A DNA stretch of 64,000 nt, from assembly GCA_031276865.1 (NCBI GenBank), contig JAISMF010000078.1, positions 1-64,000 of the forward strand, written 5' to 3'. Every line of letters starts with the position of its first letter. The stretch's first letter is position 1. Positions 1 through 7,192 of this stretch are shown here, piece by piece. The position numbers and the translations under genes were made by a program. A model generated the notes under the pieces. That model made no database searches, was not told where the DNA came from, and was given only the letters and a program-made list of their open reading frames with translations. Source of the DNA: Deltaproteobacteria bacterium. Its GTDB lineage: Bacteria > Desulfobacterota > Desulfarculia > Adiutricales > Adiutricaceae.

Positions 1-132
1 TGCATGTCTGATTTTATGAGAATGCATGTCTGATTTTATGAGAATGCATGTCTGATTTTATGAGAATGCATGTCTGATTTTATGAGAATGCATGTCTGAT
101 TTTATGAGAATGCATGTCGGATTTTATGAGAA
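1..132. repeat. 22-bp tandem repeat array, six copies, running off the left edge
   Basis: Six head-to-tail copies of a 22-bp unit that begins TGCATGTCTGATTTTATGAG, at 1, 23, 45, 67, 89 and 111. The first five are identical and the sixth has one substitution (GTCGG for GTCTG). A decayed partial copy (AACATGTATGTGG) follows. There are no spacers, so this is not a CRISPR array. The unit length is not a multiple of three, so it is unlikely to encode a peptide repeat. The array probably continues left of the window. Confidence 0.95.
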
Positions 133-211
133 AACATGTATGTGGAATCCTTCCCCGGCCAAGTCGTCCGGTCCGGGAACCGTTGAAAGCGGCTGAAAGT
201 AAACGCGCGCG

Positions 212-233
212 CGTAAGCGGAAGGACGCTTACG
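212..233. repeat. 8-bp inverted repeat (hairpin)
   Basis: CGTAAGCG at 212-219 and CGCTTACG at 226-233 form an eight-base-pair stem with a six-base loop. A third GACGCTTACC follows at 251-260. It lies between the tandem array and the terminator and has no T-run of its own. Its function is unknown. Confidence 0.5.
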
Positions 234-267
234 ATGGCGGGAAGACCCGCGACGCTTACCAATAAGG

Positions 268-287
268 AAGCCCTGGAGGGCTTTTTT
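268..287 (+). terminator. Rho-independent terminator, possibly bidirectional
   Basis: AAGCCC-TGGA-GGGCTT followed by a T-run on the plus strand. It overlaps the stop codon of the minus-strand gene that ends at 286. The T-run is on the plus strand, so it stops rightward transcription entering from the repeat array. On the minus strand the stem is followed only by TTCCTTATT, so termination there would be weaker. Confidence 0.65.
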
Positions 288-2670
288 ATCCCGGCGCGGC
301 GCCGACTTTAATCAGGGCGGAGGCTTCACGACAGGCGTGGCGGATGTTGCGGAAGGCGCTTTTGGAGGCCCGGGCGAGAATGTCCGCGGCTCCGGTGTCC
401 CGGGGCATGAGGCTTAAAGCCAGGGCGGCGCCCGTCCGGTGCGGGTCGCCGCCCCGCTCGAAGAGGGATTTGAAATCCCGCCGTAAAAGGGTCTCCTTGA
501 GGAAGCCCAAGGAGCGGCCGCCGGCCGACAGCCCCAGGCCGCGGTATAGCTCCAGGAGACTTTGCTCCCCCTCCGGAACCTTCTTCTCTCGGGCGAGTCC
601 GGTTAAGAGTTCCAGAAGCACGTTCTCCACCAGGGGATCCCGCCTGACCGTCAAGGCCGGGATGGCGAGCTGCCTCAGTTTGTGCTCGGGGTCGGCGGCG
701 AGGGGGGCCAGAAGTTGGGTGTTCTCCGGCTCGTAATCCAAAATGAAACGGGCGGCGGCCTCCCGAATCTGGGGGTTTCCGTGCTTCACAAGCGCGGTGA
801 GGATCGCTATGGGGACCGGGCGGCGGATGGCGGCGAAGAGTTTGACGAGCTCCGTGAGGGCCCACTCGTTTAAAGAGGAGACGAGTTTGGGGAGGTTTTC
901 CAGGGGGAAGCCGGTGACAAAATAGGCCATGAGCTCCAAAAAGAGCCTTTTAAGCCGAAGCGATTTGGCCTGGCCCAGGGCCTCGCCTAGGGTCGAGGCC
1001 GCCTGGGGGGGGAGCTGGTAGAGGAAGTACCGGACGCCGTCGTAGACGGGTTCGAGCTCTTCGTCTCCGGAAACGGCCTGGGCGATGGAGTTTATTAGCT
1101 CGGGATCGTCCAGCTCGCGGGCGATGTCCTCCCCGACGTGTTTTACGAGCTTGTTTTCCGTGTTTTGGGATAAGTCCTTCAGCTCCGCTAAAAAGGCGTT
1201 GGCGTGGGCGAGCGAGAGGAGGGCGGCGTTGGCCTTTATCTCCTCCGCCGCGAAGGCGACCAGGTAGGGGCGCATGTGGCTTTTTAAGACCGGGGATTTC
1301 AAGATGATCATGACGAGGCCCAGAACCGAGGAGGTCTTGGAGCGGGTCTCGTCCCATTGGATGAACGCGGAGATCTGCTTTATCTCCCGCGAGGATAATC
1401 CCCAGAATTTAAGCCTCTCGGCCCGTCCGGCCTGGATCTCCCTATCCACCTCGGGCATGGTCGCCTGGGCCTCCACCCGGCCGTGGTCGTCGAAAGAGTC
1501 CATGGAGACGCCTGAGAGATCCAGACCCAAAGCGTCGTCCGCCCAGGCGGCGCCGCCGGAGGAGGACTGGGTGGGGGCGCCCGGGCCCTCCGCCTCCTCT
1601 TCGCCATTTCCGCCCTCCAGGCCGTCCTCCGCCTCCCCTCCGGAAGCGGCTCCGTTTCCCCCGCCGGAGGCCTCCTTTCCGTTTCCTCCGACCTTTCCCG
1701 CTCCGGGCTTTTTTTTCGGGCTTATCCTTCCCAGGCCGCTTAAGCCGTCGTCTTCGCGGACCTCCTCAACGTTACCGCCCTCTGGCCTTTTAGAGCTTTG
1801 AAAGGGGGCGAAGCCGTCCTCCTCCAAGTCGTCGTCCTCTCCGCCGTTTCCGCCGCCGGGCCCTCCGGGTCCGGCGTCGGGGCCGAAGGGGTCGAAGCCG
1901 TCCTCGTCCCAGGCGTAGGACGCCTCCCCGTTGCCCCCGTCGCCCTCGCCTAGGAGTTTTCCTCCGGCGTGGGGATCGTCCACCTTCCCGTCCACGCCCC
2001 CCGGGGCGAAACTGAAGTCCAGGCTTTCCGCCAGGGCGAAGAGGCTGCCCACCGATTTGGCCACCGGGGCGCTTCCGTCCACCTGGACCGGGGCCGAGGC
2101 CTGCCAGGGGGCGTCGATGTCCGGCCGATCCTCCGGGGCTGGCATCGCGGCCTTGAGGGCCCCCACCTCGAACTCGGGATCCACCTCCTCGTATTCGTCG
2201 GCGATGACGTACTTGATCCCGGTAAGGGAGGCCTCCCACATGGCGGTGACCACGTCGTCCTGGTCGTTTTCGGTGGTGGTCCGAAACCTTAAAAGGATCC
2301 CTATGAAGGCCTTGAGCTCCTCCTCGCTCACCTGGGGCTCGAAAATTATAGACTGGACTCCGTCCCGGAAAAGGGGGAAGGCCAAAATGGCGTCTCCGGG
2401 TTTTTCCTGGTAGACCCGCTCCCCGTCCGCGGTTAAAAGCCCGTCCCTTTCGACCGTTAGGGCGAGGGGGCCCCGGGCGCTCGTCTGGCTTGTAAGCCAC
2501 TGGTGCAGCTGGGAGAGGCCCTGGCGGTTGGTCTGGCTTCCTTCGGGGTAGAGGGCCAGGTTTTTCATCGTGACGACGAAATGATGCAGACCACGCCTAA
2601 GCGAGACCAGGGCGTCGTCCCGGGTCGCGCCTTTCGGGTTCGTCCTGGCGTCGGCCGCCTGAGTGTCCAT
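286..2670 (-). CDS. large HEAT-like repeat protein with Gly-rich linker, function unknown
   Basis: About 794 residues from the ATG at 2670 (N-terminus MDTQAADART). An in-frame TTG seven codons upstream is possible, but AAAGGTGG sits at ribosome-binding distance from the ATG. The N-terminal third (roughly 20-190) is a compact alpha/beta-looking region containing a conserved-looking LYPEGSQTNRQG stretch. Residues about 230-410 are a low-complexity Gly/Glu/Asn linker. The C-terminal half (about 430-790) is helical with HEAT-repeat character (for example NPQIREAAARFIL and EHKLRQLAIPAL). No catalytic motif, signal peptide or membrane segment is seen. It stands alone. Large HEAT-containing proteins with flexible linkers are common scaffolds in deltaproteobacteria, but I do not recognise a named family. 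Confidence 0.75.
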   Translation of the reverse strand: MDTQAADARTNPKGATRDDALVSLRRGLHHFVVTMKNLALYPEGSQTNRQGLSQLHQWLTSQTSARGPLALTVERDGLLTADGERVYQEKPGDAILAFPLFRDGVQSIIFEPQVSEEELKAFIGILLRFRTTTENDQDDVVTAMWEASLTGIKYVIADEYEEVDPEFEVGALKAAMPAPEDRPDIDAPWQASAPVQVDGSAPVAKSVGSLFALAESLDFSFAPGGVDGKVDDPHAGGKLLGEGDGGNGEASYAWDEDGFDPFGPDAGPGGPGGGNGGEDDDLEEDGFAPFQSSKRPEGGNVEEVREDDGLSGLGRISPKKKPGAGKVGGNGKEASGGGNGAASGGEAEDGLEGGNGEEEAEGPGAPTQSSSGGAAWADDALGLDLSGVSMDSFDDHGRVEAQATMPEVDREIQAGRAERLKFWGLSSREIKQISAFIQWDETRSKTSSVLGLVMIILKSPVLKSHMRPYLVAFAAEEIKANAALLSLAHANAFLAELKDLSQNTENKLVKHVGEDIARELDDPELINSIAQAVSGDEELEPVYDGVRYFLYQLPPQAASTLGEALGQAKSLRLKRLFLELMAYFVTGFPLENLPKLVSSLNEWALTELVKLFAAIRRPVPIAILTALVKHGNPQIREAAARFILDYEPENTQLLAPLAADPEHKLRQLAIPALTVRRDPLVENVLLELLTGLAREKKVPEGEQSLLELYRGLGLSAGGRSLGFLKETLLRRDFKSLFERGGDPHRTGAALALSLMPRDTGAADILARASKSAFRNIRHACREASALIKVGAAPG

Positions 2671-3198
2671 ACGCGGATCCACCTTTAACAATTCCTTAAC
2701 CGGGGGGAGATTTTCCGGATAACGATGAAAGCCGGCGGCGAAAACGCCGTCTAGCTTATGAAGGGCCTCCCGGGCCTTTCCCCCCGTCCGGGCGGGCGAA
2801 GCGGAGAAGGCGTCCCGTGAGGGCCCGAGAGCCGTGATATAATTGCAACCAGCGTATTATAAAGCGTTCCGGGTAAAAAAAACAATTTTTCCGAAAAAGG
2901 GCGGCCGCGGCCGAAAGAGGGACCCTCCCCGGGCCGGAGGGACAGGGGGAGGGCGCTTCAAGGGGAAGGGCGGGGCCTTTCGGGATTAAGACCTAGGGAC
3001 GCCGAAAAAGGGCCCGGATCGGGTTCGGGGAAGGTCCTTCCGGCCGCGCCCATCTAAACTCGTTAAAAATTGCGTACATTAACCGTAATTTTGAATATTT
3101 TTTCATTTTTTTGTTTTTTTCCGTTTTTCAGCAAATAATTTGGTTGACATTTTTTTATTCAAGAGTTATTTTTATTTCGCTCGAAAAGTTTTCGAGCT
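2671..3198. other. intergenic region; GC-rich then abruptly AT-rich
   Basis: Positions 2671-3060 are GC-rich with no convincing ORF. From about 3060 the composition switches to AT-rich, marking the left border of the accessory island. Apart from the promoter-like sequence listed separately nothing is recognised. Terminal inverted repeats for the transposase element could not be identified by eye. Confidence 0.6.
3144..3171 (+). promoter_or_regulatory. candidate sigma70 promoter for the transposase gene
   Basis: TTGACA at 3144-3149, a 16-bp spacer, then TTATTT at 3166-3171, about 27 bp before the first ATG of the transposase gene. Confidence 0.4.
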
Positions 3199-4815
3199 AT
3201 GAAATCAGGATTAAAAAAAATGTCAAAAAATCAAAATGAATTGAATAATACTGACAACCCGCGTACTCCCAGAGCTTTGCCAGGCTTCATCCATTTTGAA
3301 CATAAAAATAGCGGAACATACGCTACATACTTTAAATCAACTTTTTGCAAGGACGGTAAGGTATATCACGAGAATGAGTACCTTGGAAGAGTTATAGATC
3401 CAAACAAGGGAATTTTTAAAAATCGCAAGCGTGGGTATTTCACATTTAATCTTTTTGATGGGTACGGAGATGTTGATCCCCTAAAAGTTCCGCAAATATC
3501 CGAGACGCCTCCAAATCTATCTCTCCATTTTGGTGATGTTTGGTTGATCGACAATATACTCAAAAATACTGGACTAGATTATGTGTTGGACAATCTTATC
3601 CCCGATGCCGCGGCCACATTGAAGTCTTTGATATGCTTCAGATTGACAACGGGGTTGAGTTATACCCACGCTGAAGATTGGTATCGAAATTCATACGCCA
3701 GAGTTTTATACCCTAAAGCCAGACTTGAATCAAGGTTAATCAGCAAGATGCATGAGATGTTTGGGCAAAAAGATGTTTACAATCGTTTTTTTCATAATTA
3801 TTTGTTACTTGTCAATAAAAACAAAAACATAAACGATAAAGCATCCATCCCTATTCTTATACATAGTACTGGATTATCCAATAATATAAAAACTGAATTC
3901 ACAGCTGTTAACAACCACAATGACGTGACAAACGATGAAATGACGTTGATTTACGTTGTTGATAAAATGACGAAATTGCCAATTTTTTTTCGTTACGTAT
4001 CAGGCGACAAAAAAGATAATAGCGTACTGATTGAGACTATTAATACGTTACAAACGTTTAATGTTAATATTGAAACGATTATTTTAGATGCAGGTTACCG
4101 TTCATTGGATAACTTGGCAAGTTTAATATCGACAAATATACCATTTGTTACTCGAATGCCTAGCGACAGAAGAGAATATAAAATTTTAATGGATACTCAT
4201 GGTCATCGTCTAAAATGCTCGGAAAATCATATAGTTTATGAAGACAGAAATTTATATGGAAGAAAAACTGAAATAACAATGTGCGGCAAACAGTTATTCG
4301 CGTATGTTATGCTAGATCGCCATCAAGAACTTCTAGACGAGAATAATATATTGAATAATAAGAGCAACGACGACGATGATGATGATGATAATGATGACCT
4401 GGAAAAAAATACAAAAATTAATAACAAGTTGGATTCAGCCGGTAAATTTATCATACTATCATCTGATAATTATGATATTAATGATATTACGCCTCTTTAT
4501 TATCAGCGCCAAGCAATAGAAGAAATTTTTGATATAAGCAAAAATTTTGTATCTCTTCTTCCCGTTCATAAACATAAACATAAAAATGAAAGAATTAAGG
4601 GGCATTTACTAATCACATTTATAAGCGCAATTGTATATGCTTCAATAAGTCATGGTTTGAAAGGTTCAAAATATCGTACTCCCAATGCATTGTATAAAGT
4701 ATACTCTTTGTTAATTAAAATATATGAATCATCGCAAGTATTGCAAGAAATGAGTAAACAACAGAAAGAAATATTTACTTTACTTAAAGTAGACTGTCCT
4801 TTTTTAGAAGAATGA
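3199..4815 (+). CDS. IS4-superfamily (IS1634-like) DDE transposase, probably catalytically impaired
   Basis: 538 residues. An alternative ATG at 3220 is preceded by AGGA and may be the real start. The fold order matches IS4/IS1634-type transposases: an N-terminal DNA-binding region, then an RNase-H-like core. The second catalytic Asp is visible in IILDAGYRSLDNL (about D298) and the Glu in YYQRQAIEEIFD (about E441). The expected first Asp, normally in a D-S-T motif, reads I-L-I-H-S-T (H222), so one catalytic residue appears lost. An insertion of seven consecutive Asp plus more acidic residues (about 390-402) lies between the second Asp and the Glu. The gene is far more AT-rich than the surrounding chromosome. 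It seems full length, but no flanking inverted repeats or target duplication were found, so the element boundaries are unknown. Confidence 0.8.
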   Translation: MKSGLKKMSKNQNELNNTDNPRTPRALPGFIHFEHKNSGTYATYFKSTFCKDGKVYHENEYLGRVIDPNKGIFKNRKRGYFTFNLFDGYGDVDPLKVPQISETPPNLSLHFGDVWLIDNILKNTGLDYVLDNLIPDAAATLKSLICFRLTTGLSYTHAEDWYRNSYARVLYPKARLESRLISKMHEMFGQKDVYNRFFHNYLLLVNKNKNINDKASIPILIHSTGLSNNIKTEFTAVNNHNDVTNDEMTLIYVVDKMTKLPIFFRYVSGDKKDNSVLIETINTLQTFNVNIETIILDAGYRSLDNLASLISTNIPFVTRMPSDRREYKILMDTHGHRLKCSENHIVYEDRNLYGRKTEITMCGKQLFAYVMLDRHQELLDENNILNNKSNDDDDDDDNDDLEKNTKINNKLDSAGKFIILSSDNYDINDITPLYYQRQAIEEIFDISKNFVSLLPVHKHKHKNERIKGHLLITFISAIVYASISHGLKGSKYRTPNALYKVYSLLIKIYESSQVLQEMSKQQKEIFTLLKVDCPFLEE

Positions 4816-5417
4816 AATATTATTATCAATAAAGATTCAGAGCTACATAGTTTAAAATCAGATCTATAAAAAAATGGGTGCCGTCAGAAAGGGAGTAAAC
4901 ACAAGGAAATAATTATGAATTATGACTCAGCCCTAACATATGAATAACAATAGCAATCGCAAGAGATGGCGCCCTAAGGGAAGGAAAATCATGAAAAAGC
5001 TGTGAGGCGTTAGGCAATTGAATCGCATTATTCCGAATTCGGAATAACGCAACCTTTCGCTTGCGGACTATGGGCGATTGAGTGTTTAATCCCGCATCGC
5101 ACATACACACTCACGATCTGTATCAAAGGACGAATTTTTATGCCTTCTTCATCGTCCGGTGATGCCCGTTGAGGTAGATTGCAATAGACATGTGTCGCCC
5201 TATCGGTTTAGACGGTCATGGGAAGTCGGTAGAACTCGATAAACCGCTTAAGCCGGCCTCCCCATGTTGGTCTCATTCTATTCCGTTCCGTGGAAGCGGA
5301 AATAGGATTCGCTGGTGGCGTCGTCTATTACGCCGATCAGATAAGACTTGGGGAACTCTTCCCCAAATCAGTTGTGTTCGCCCGTATCCATTTGTTATGC
5401 AATGCTTTCCATAACTA
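4816..5417. other. non-coding region upstream of the RNA candidate core, with a long palindrome
   Basis: No supported gene. It contains a perfect 20-bp palindrome TTATTCCGAATTCGGAATAA at 5026-5045, then CGCAA...TTGCG (a small hairpin) and TTGCGGAC at 5059-5066. TTGCGGAC recurs in the same order upstream of the second RNA copy (minus strand, about 62901). Another hairpin, TTGGGGAA-CTC-TTCCCCAA, lies near 5348-5366. The density of hairpins suggests that the structured RNA may extend upstream of its best conserved core. Confidence 0.5.
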
Positions 5418-5650
5418 ATGAAGCGTTCGAACAATTGCCGCCTTTGGGCCTGCGGAGAACGTGGAGGGAAGGAGTTTACTTTGGACAATGAGCCGCGGGG
5501 AAACATGGTCCGGACTCAGTGCCGGAGTTATCATGTCAACTGTACCGTGGCGCATAAGAGAAATTGGCCAAGAATATATGGAATTTAAGTGGACGTGGTC
5601 TGTTTTATTAGCCCTGAAAGTCGATACTTGACAGCCATCGCGTTCGAATG
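5418..5650 (+). ncRNA. candidate large structured non-coding RNA, copy A (core)
   Basis: This 233-nt block aligns end to end with the reverse complement of 62439-62668. Shared runs in the same order include ATGAAGCGTTCGAACA, CGTGGAGGGAAGGA, TCCGGACTCAGT, CATGTCAA, GTGGCGCAT, ATTGGCCA and CTTGACAGCCATCG. Single-base gaps shift the reading frame between copies while nucleotide matches continue, so it is not a conserved protein. Pairing elements are kept: GTTCGAAC near the 5' end can pair with GTTCGAAT at the 3' end, and ACATG...CATGT encloses a CCGG-stem whose loop ACTCAGT is invariant. I cannot assign it to a known RNA family, and it is not tRNA, tmRNA, RNase P or a recognisable group II intron domain V. 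It sits next to a transposase and may be mobile. Confidence 0.55.
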
Positions 5651-6007
5651 GATGGTGGGTGCGGCGGTAAGGAAGCGGTAGTGCGGGATGGCAAAGTGCT
5701 GATCATTATATGTGGTTGTGAAGGAGTTATCCATACTCTATTAATTGACGAAATATCCGGAGCGCGCAGGCTCAAAGAGACGGAACGTCCTCTGAAGCGC
5801 GCCTCTTGCTTTACTCGGTCGATATCATGTCATTATCCAGAGAGGAGCCCAATGCGTTAAAAGCGCACGCAGGGATCTGCGCGGGGGGGGGCCGAAAGGG
5901 CGTTTCCTTCCGCGGCTTGTTTGTTTGATTATAGGATTGATACTTATGCGAAAACCCTCTCGGTTTGTGAAATAGATAAACAATATACATTTTATAACAA
6001 TAAAAAA
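5651..6007. other. non-coding spacer between the RNA candidate and the MITE-like element
   Basis: No supported gene. A 70-codon ORF at 5648-5860 overlaps the RNA candidate and lacks a ribosome-binding site. The segment includes a GC-rich patch (5872-5895) and then an AT-rich stretch. Confidence 0.4.
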
Positions 6008-6244
6008 ATATTATATCACTAGCGTCCTAAACACGGGATCAGCTCTTCAAAGTATTGGCTAAAGCCGGCATATATTCAAGCTTTTAGAGATCCTGCGCCA
6101 AAACTACTCAGAAAGACCCTATCTGAGAATTGGTAGCGATATTATCTGATTTCATACTATTTATCGAAATTTATGTAACTATTGACTTATATATTGGGTT
6201 AGAAAAAATGCGGAATTTTATTTAGGACGTTAGTGATATAATAT
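6008..6244. mobile_element. MITE-like element with 24-bp terminal inverted repeats
   Basis: Positions 6008-6031 read ATATTATATCAC then TAGCGTCCTAAA. The reverse complement of 6221-6244 is identical except for one base. The 237-bp element between them has no ORF. Its termini end in AT-rich sequence like the flanks, so a target duplication cannot be read with certainty. Short elements with long terminal repeats and no coding capacity are typical of MITEs mobilised by a transposase elsewhere. Confidence 0.7.
6028..6040. repeat. 13-bp sequence shared with 10583-10595
   Basis: TAAACACGGGATC occurs here, spanning the inner edge of the left MITE repeat, and again at 10583-10595 at the far edge of the AT-rich island. 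It could be a relic of the same mobile element family. Confidence 0.4.
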
Positions 6245-6427
6245 ATAATATTTAAAGTAAATATATGTATTTATATAAATTATATACTAAAATATAATCA
6301 TATCTATGAAGTTTTAAGTATTGATTCAGCCATTACTTGCGGTATACTTTAGAACAGCAAGTAAGAAGCGTTATATCAACCGAGACCGATGGTGTGATGT
6401 TTCCGCCCTGACTCGCGGGAGGTTATA

Positions 6428-6784
6428 ATGACAATGGAAACCTTGAATAACGACCCGGAGAGAACTCATGAACAAGAGGTAATAGAAAGACTTACTTCTT
6501 TTATCGTTGACAAAGTTTCACCGGAAAAAATAATTTTATTCGGATCAAGAGCTCGAGGTGATCACAAGGTAGACAGCGATTATGACATTTTGATATTGAC
6601 AAAAGGTGAGATCAGTAATTTTGAAGTTACAAGAAAAATACGTCGGGAATTGTTTCATACCGATTTAACGTTAGATATTGATTTTCTGGCTGTTGATATT
6701 GACAGATATGAAAAGTTAAAAACAACGGTTGGTTATATTTATAAAACAATTGAAAGAGAAGGAAGAATTCTATATGCCAAGTAA
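6428..6784 (+). CDS. MNT-type nucleotidyltransferase, antitoxin-like
   Basis: 118 residues; the ATG at 6428 is preceded by GGGAGG. The polymerase-beta-like motif is clear: LFGSRARGDHKVDSDYDILI carries G-S followed by the D-x-D metal-binding pair, and a third acidic residue is likely in TLDIDFLAVD. Minimal nucleotidyltransferases of this kind pair with HEPN proteins; in studied systems the MNT protein neutralises the HEPN partner by transferring AMP to it. The HEPN gene starts inside this gene (11-nt overlap), so the two are translationally coupled. Base composition is AT-rich like the rest of the island, suggesting acquisition. Confidence 0.85.
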   Translation: MTMETLNNDPERTHEQEVIERLTSFIVDKVSPEKIILFGSRARGDHKVDSDYDILILTKGEISNFEVTRKIRRELFHTDLTLDIDFLAVDIDRYEKLKTTVGYIYKTIEREGRILYAK

Positions 6785-7178
6785 TCCAAAAAATTGGACA
6801 ATGTGGATAGAAAGAGCCAAACAATCATTAAACTTTTTAAAAATACCTTATCCCGAAAGTTATGACTTAAATTATGAAGATTTATGTTTTCACGCTCAAC
6901 AATCAGCTGAAAAAGCGTTAAAAGGTTTTTTGGTATATTTTAATGTAGAACCAATTAAAACTCATAATTTGGATATTTTATTAAAGGAATTATCAAAATA
7001 TATTGTTTTAGATGACAAACTATTTGATGTTCAAAATTTATCCGATTATGCTGTAAAGTTTAGATATCCTGATGATTATATTCAAATATCCGTTGATGAG
7101 TATAATAAATCATTTGAAATTGCTAACTATTGCCTCACTTGGGTAATTGACCAAATAAAAAAACTTGAAGAAAAATAG
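6774..7178 (+). CDS. HEPN-domain protein, partner of the MNT gene
   Basis: 134 residues from the ATG at 6774, inside the end of the upstream gene and preceded by AAGGAAG. The protein is all-helical with the HEPN signature region AQQSAEKALKGFLVYF and a C-terminal YAVKFRYPDDY segment. Many HEPN toxins carry an R-x(4-6)-H RNase motif. Here the Arg of FRYPDDY has no His at that spacing, so it may belong to the RYPD-type HEPN group whose activity is less clear. With the MNT gene it forms a two-gene toxin-antitoxin-like module. It converges with the restriction-modification gene, with only 14 bp between stops. Confidence 0.82.
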   Translation: MPSNPKNWTMWIERAKQSLNFLKIPYPESYDLNYEDLCFHAQQSAEKALKGFLVYFNVEPIKTHNLDILLKELSKYIVLDDKLFDVQNLSDYAVKFRYPDDYIQISVDEYNKSFEIANYCLTWVIDQIKKLEEK

Positions 7179-7192
7179 AATCAAAAAAATAG

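Noticed and set aside
1-132. CRISPR array
   Set aside because: Repeats are contiguous with no spacers.
5642-5649. tRNA T-arm (GTTCGAAT)
   Set aside because: No acceptor, D or anticodon arms could be formed around it; the same motif pairs with the 5' end of the RNA candidate.
5418-5650. group II intron 3' end or RNase P RNA
   Set aside because: No domain V-type GAGCC...GGTTC hairpin and no reverse transcriptase were seen; GGGGAAACATGGTCCGG only loosely resembles the RNase P core and the remaining conserved blocks are absent.
5190-5860. Short ORFs around RNA copy A
   Set aside because: They overlap each other and the RNA candidate, none has a ribosome-binding site or is conserved in copy B.
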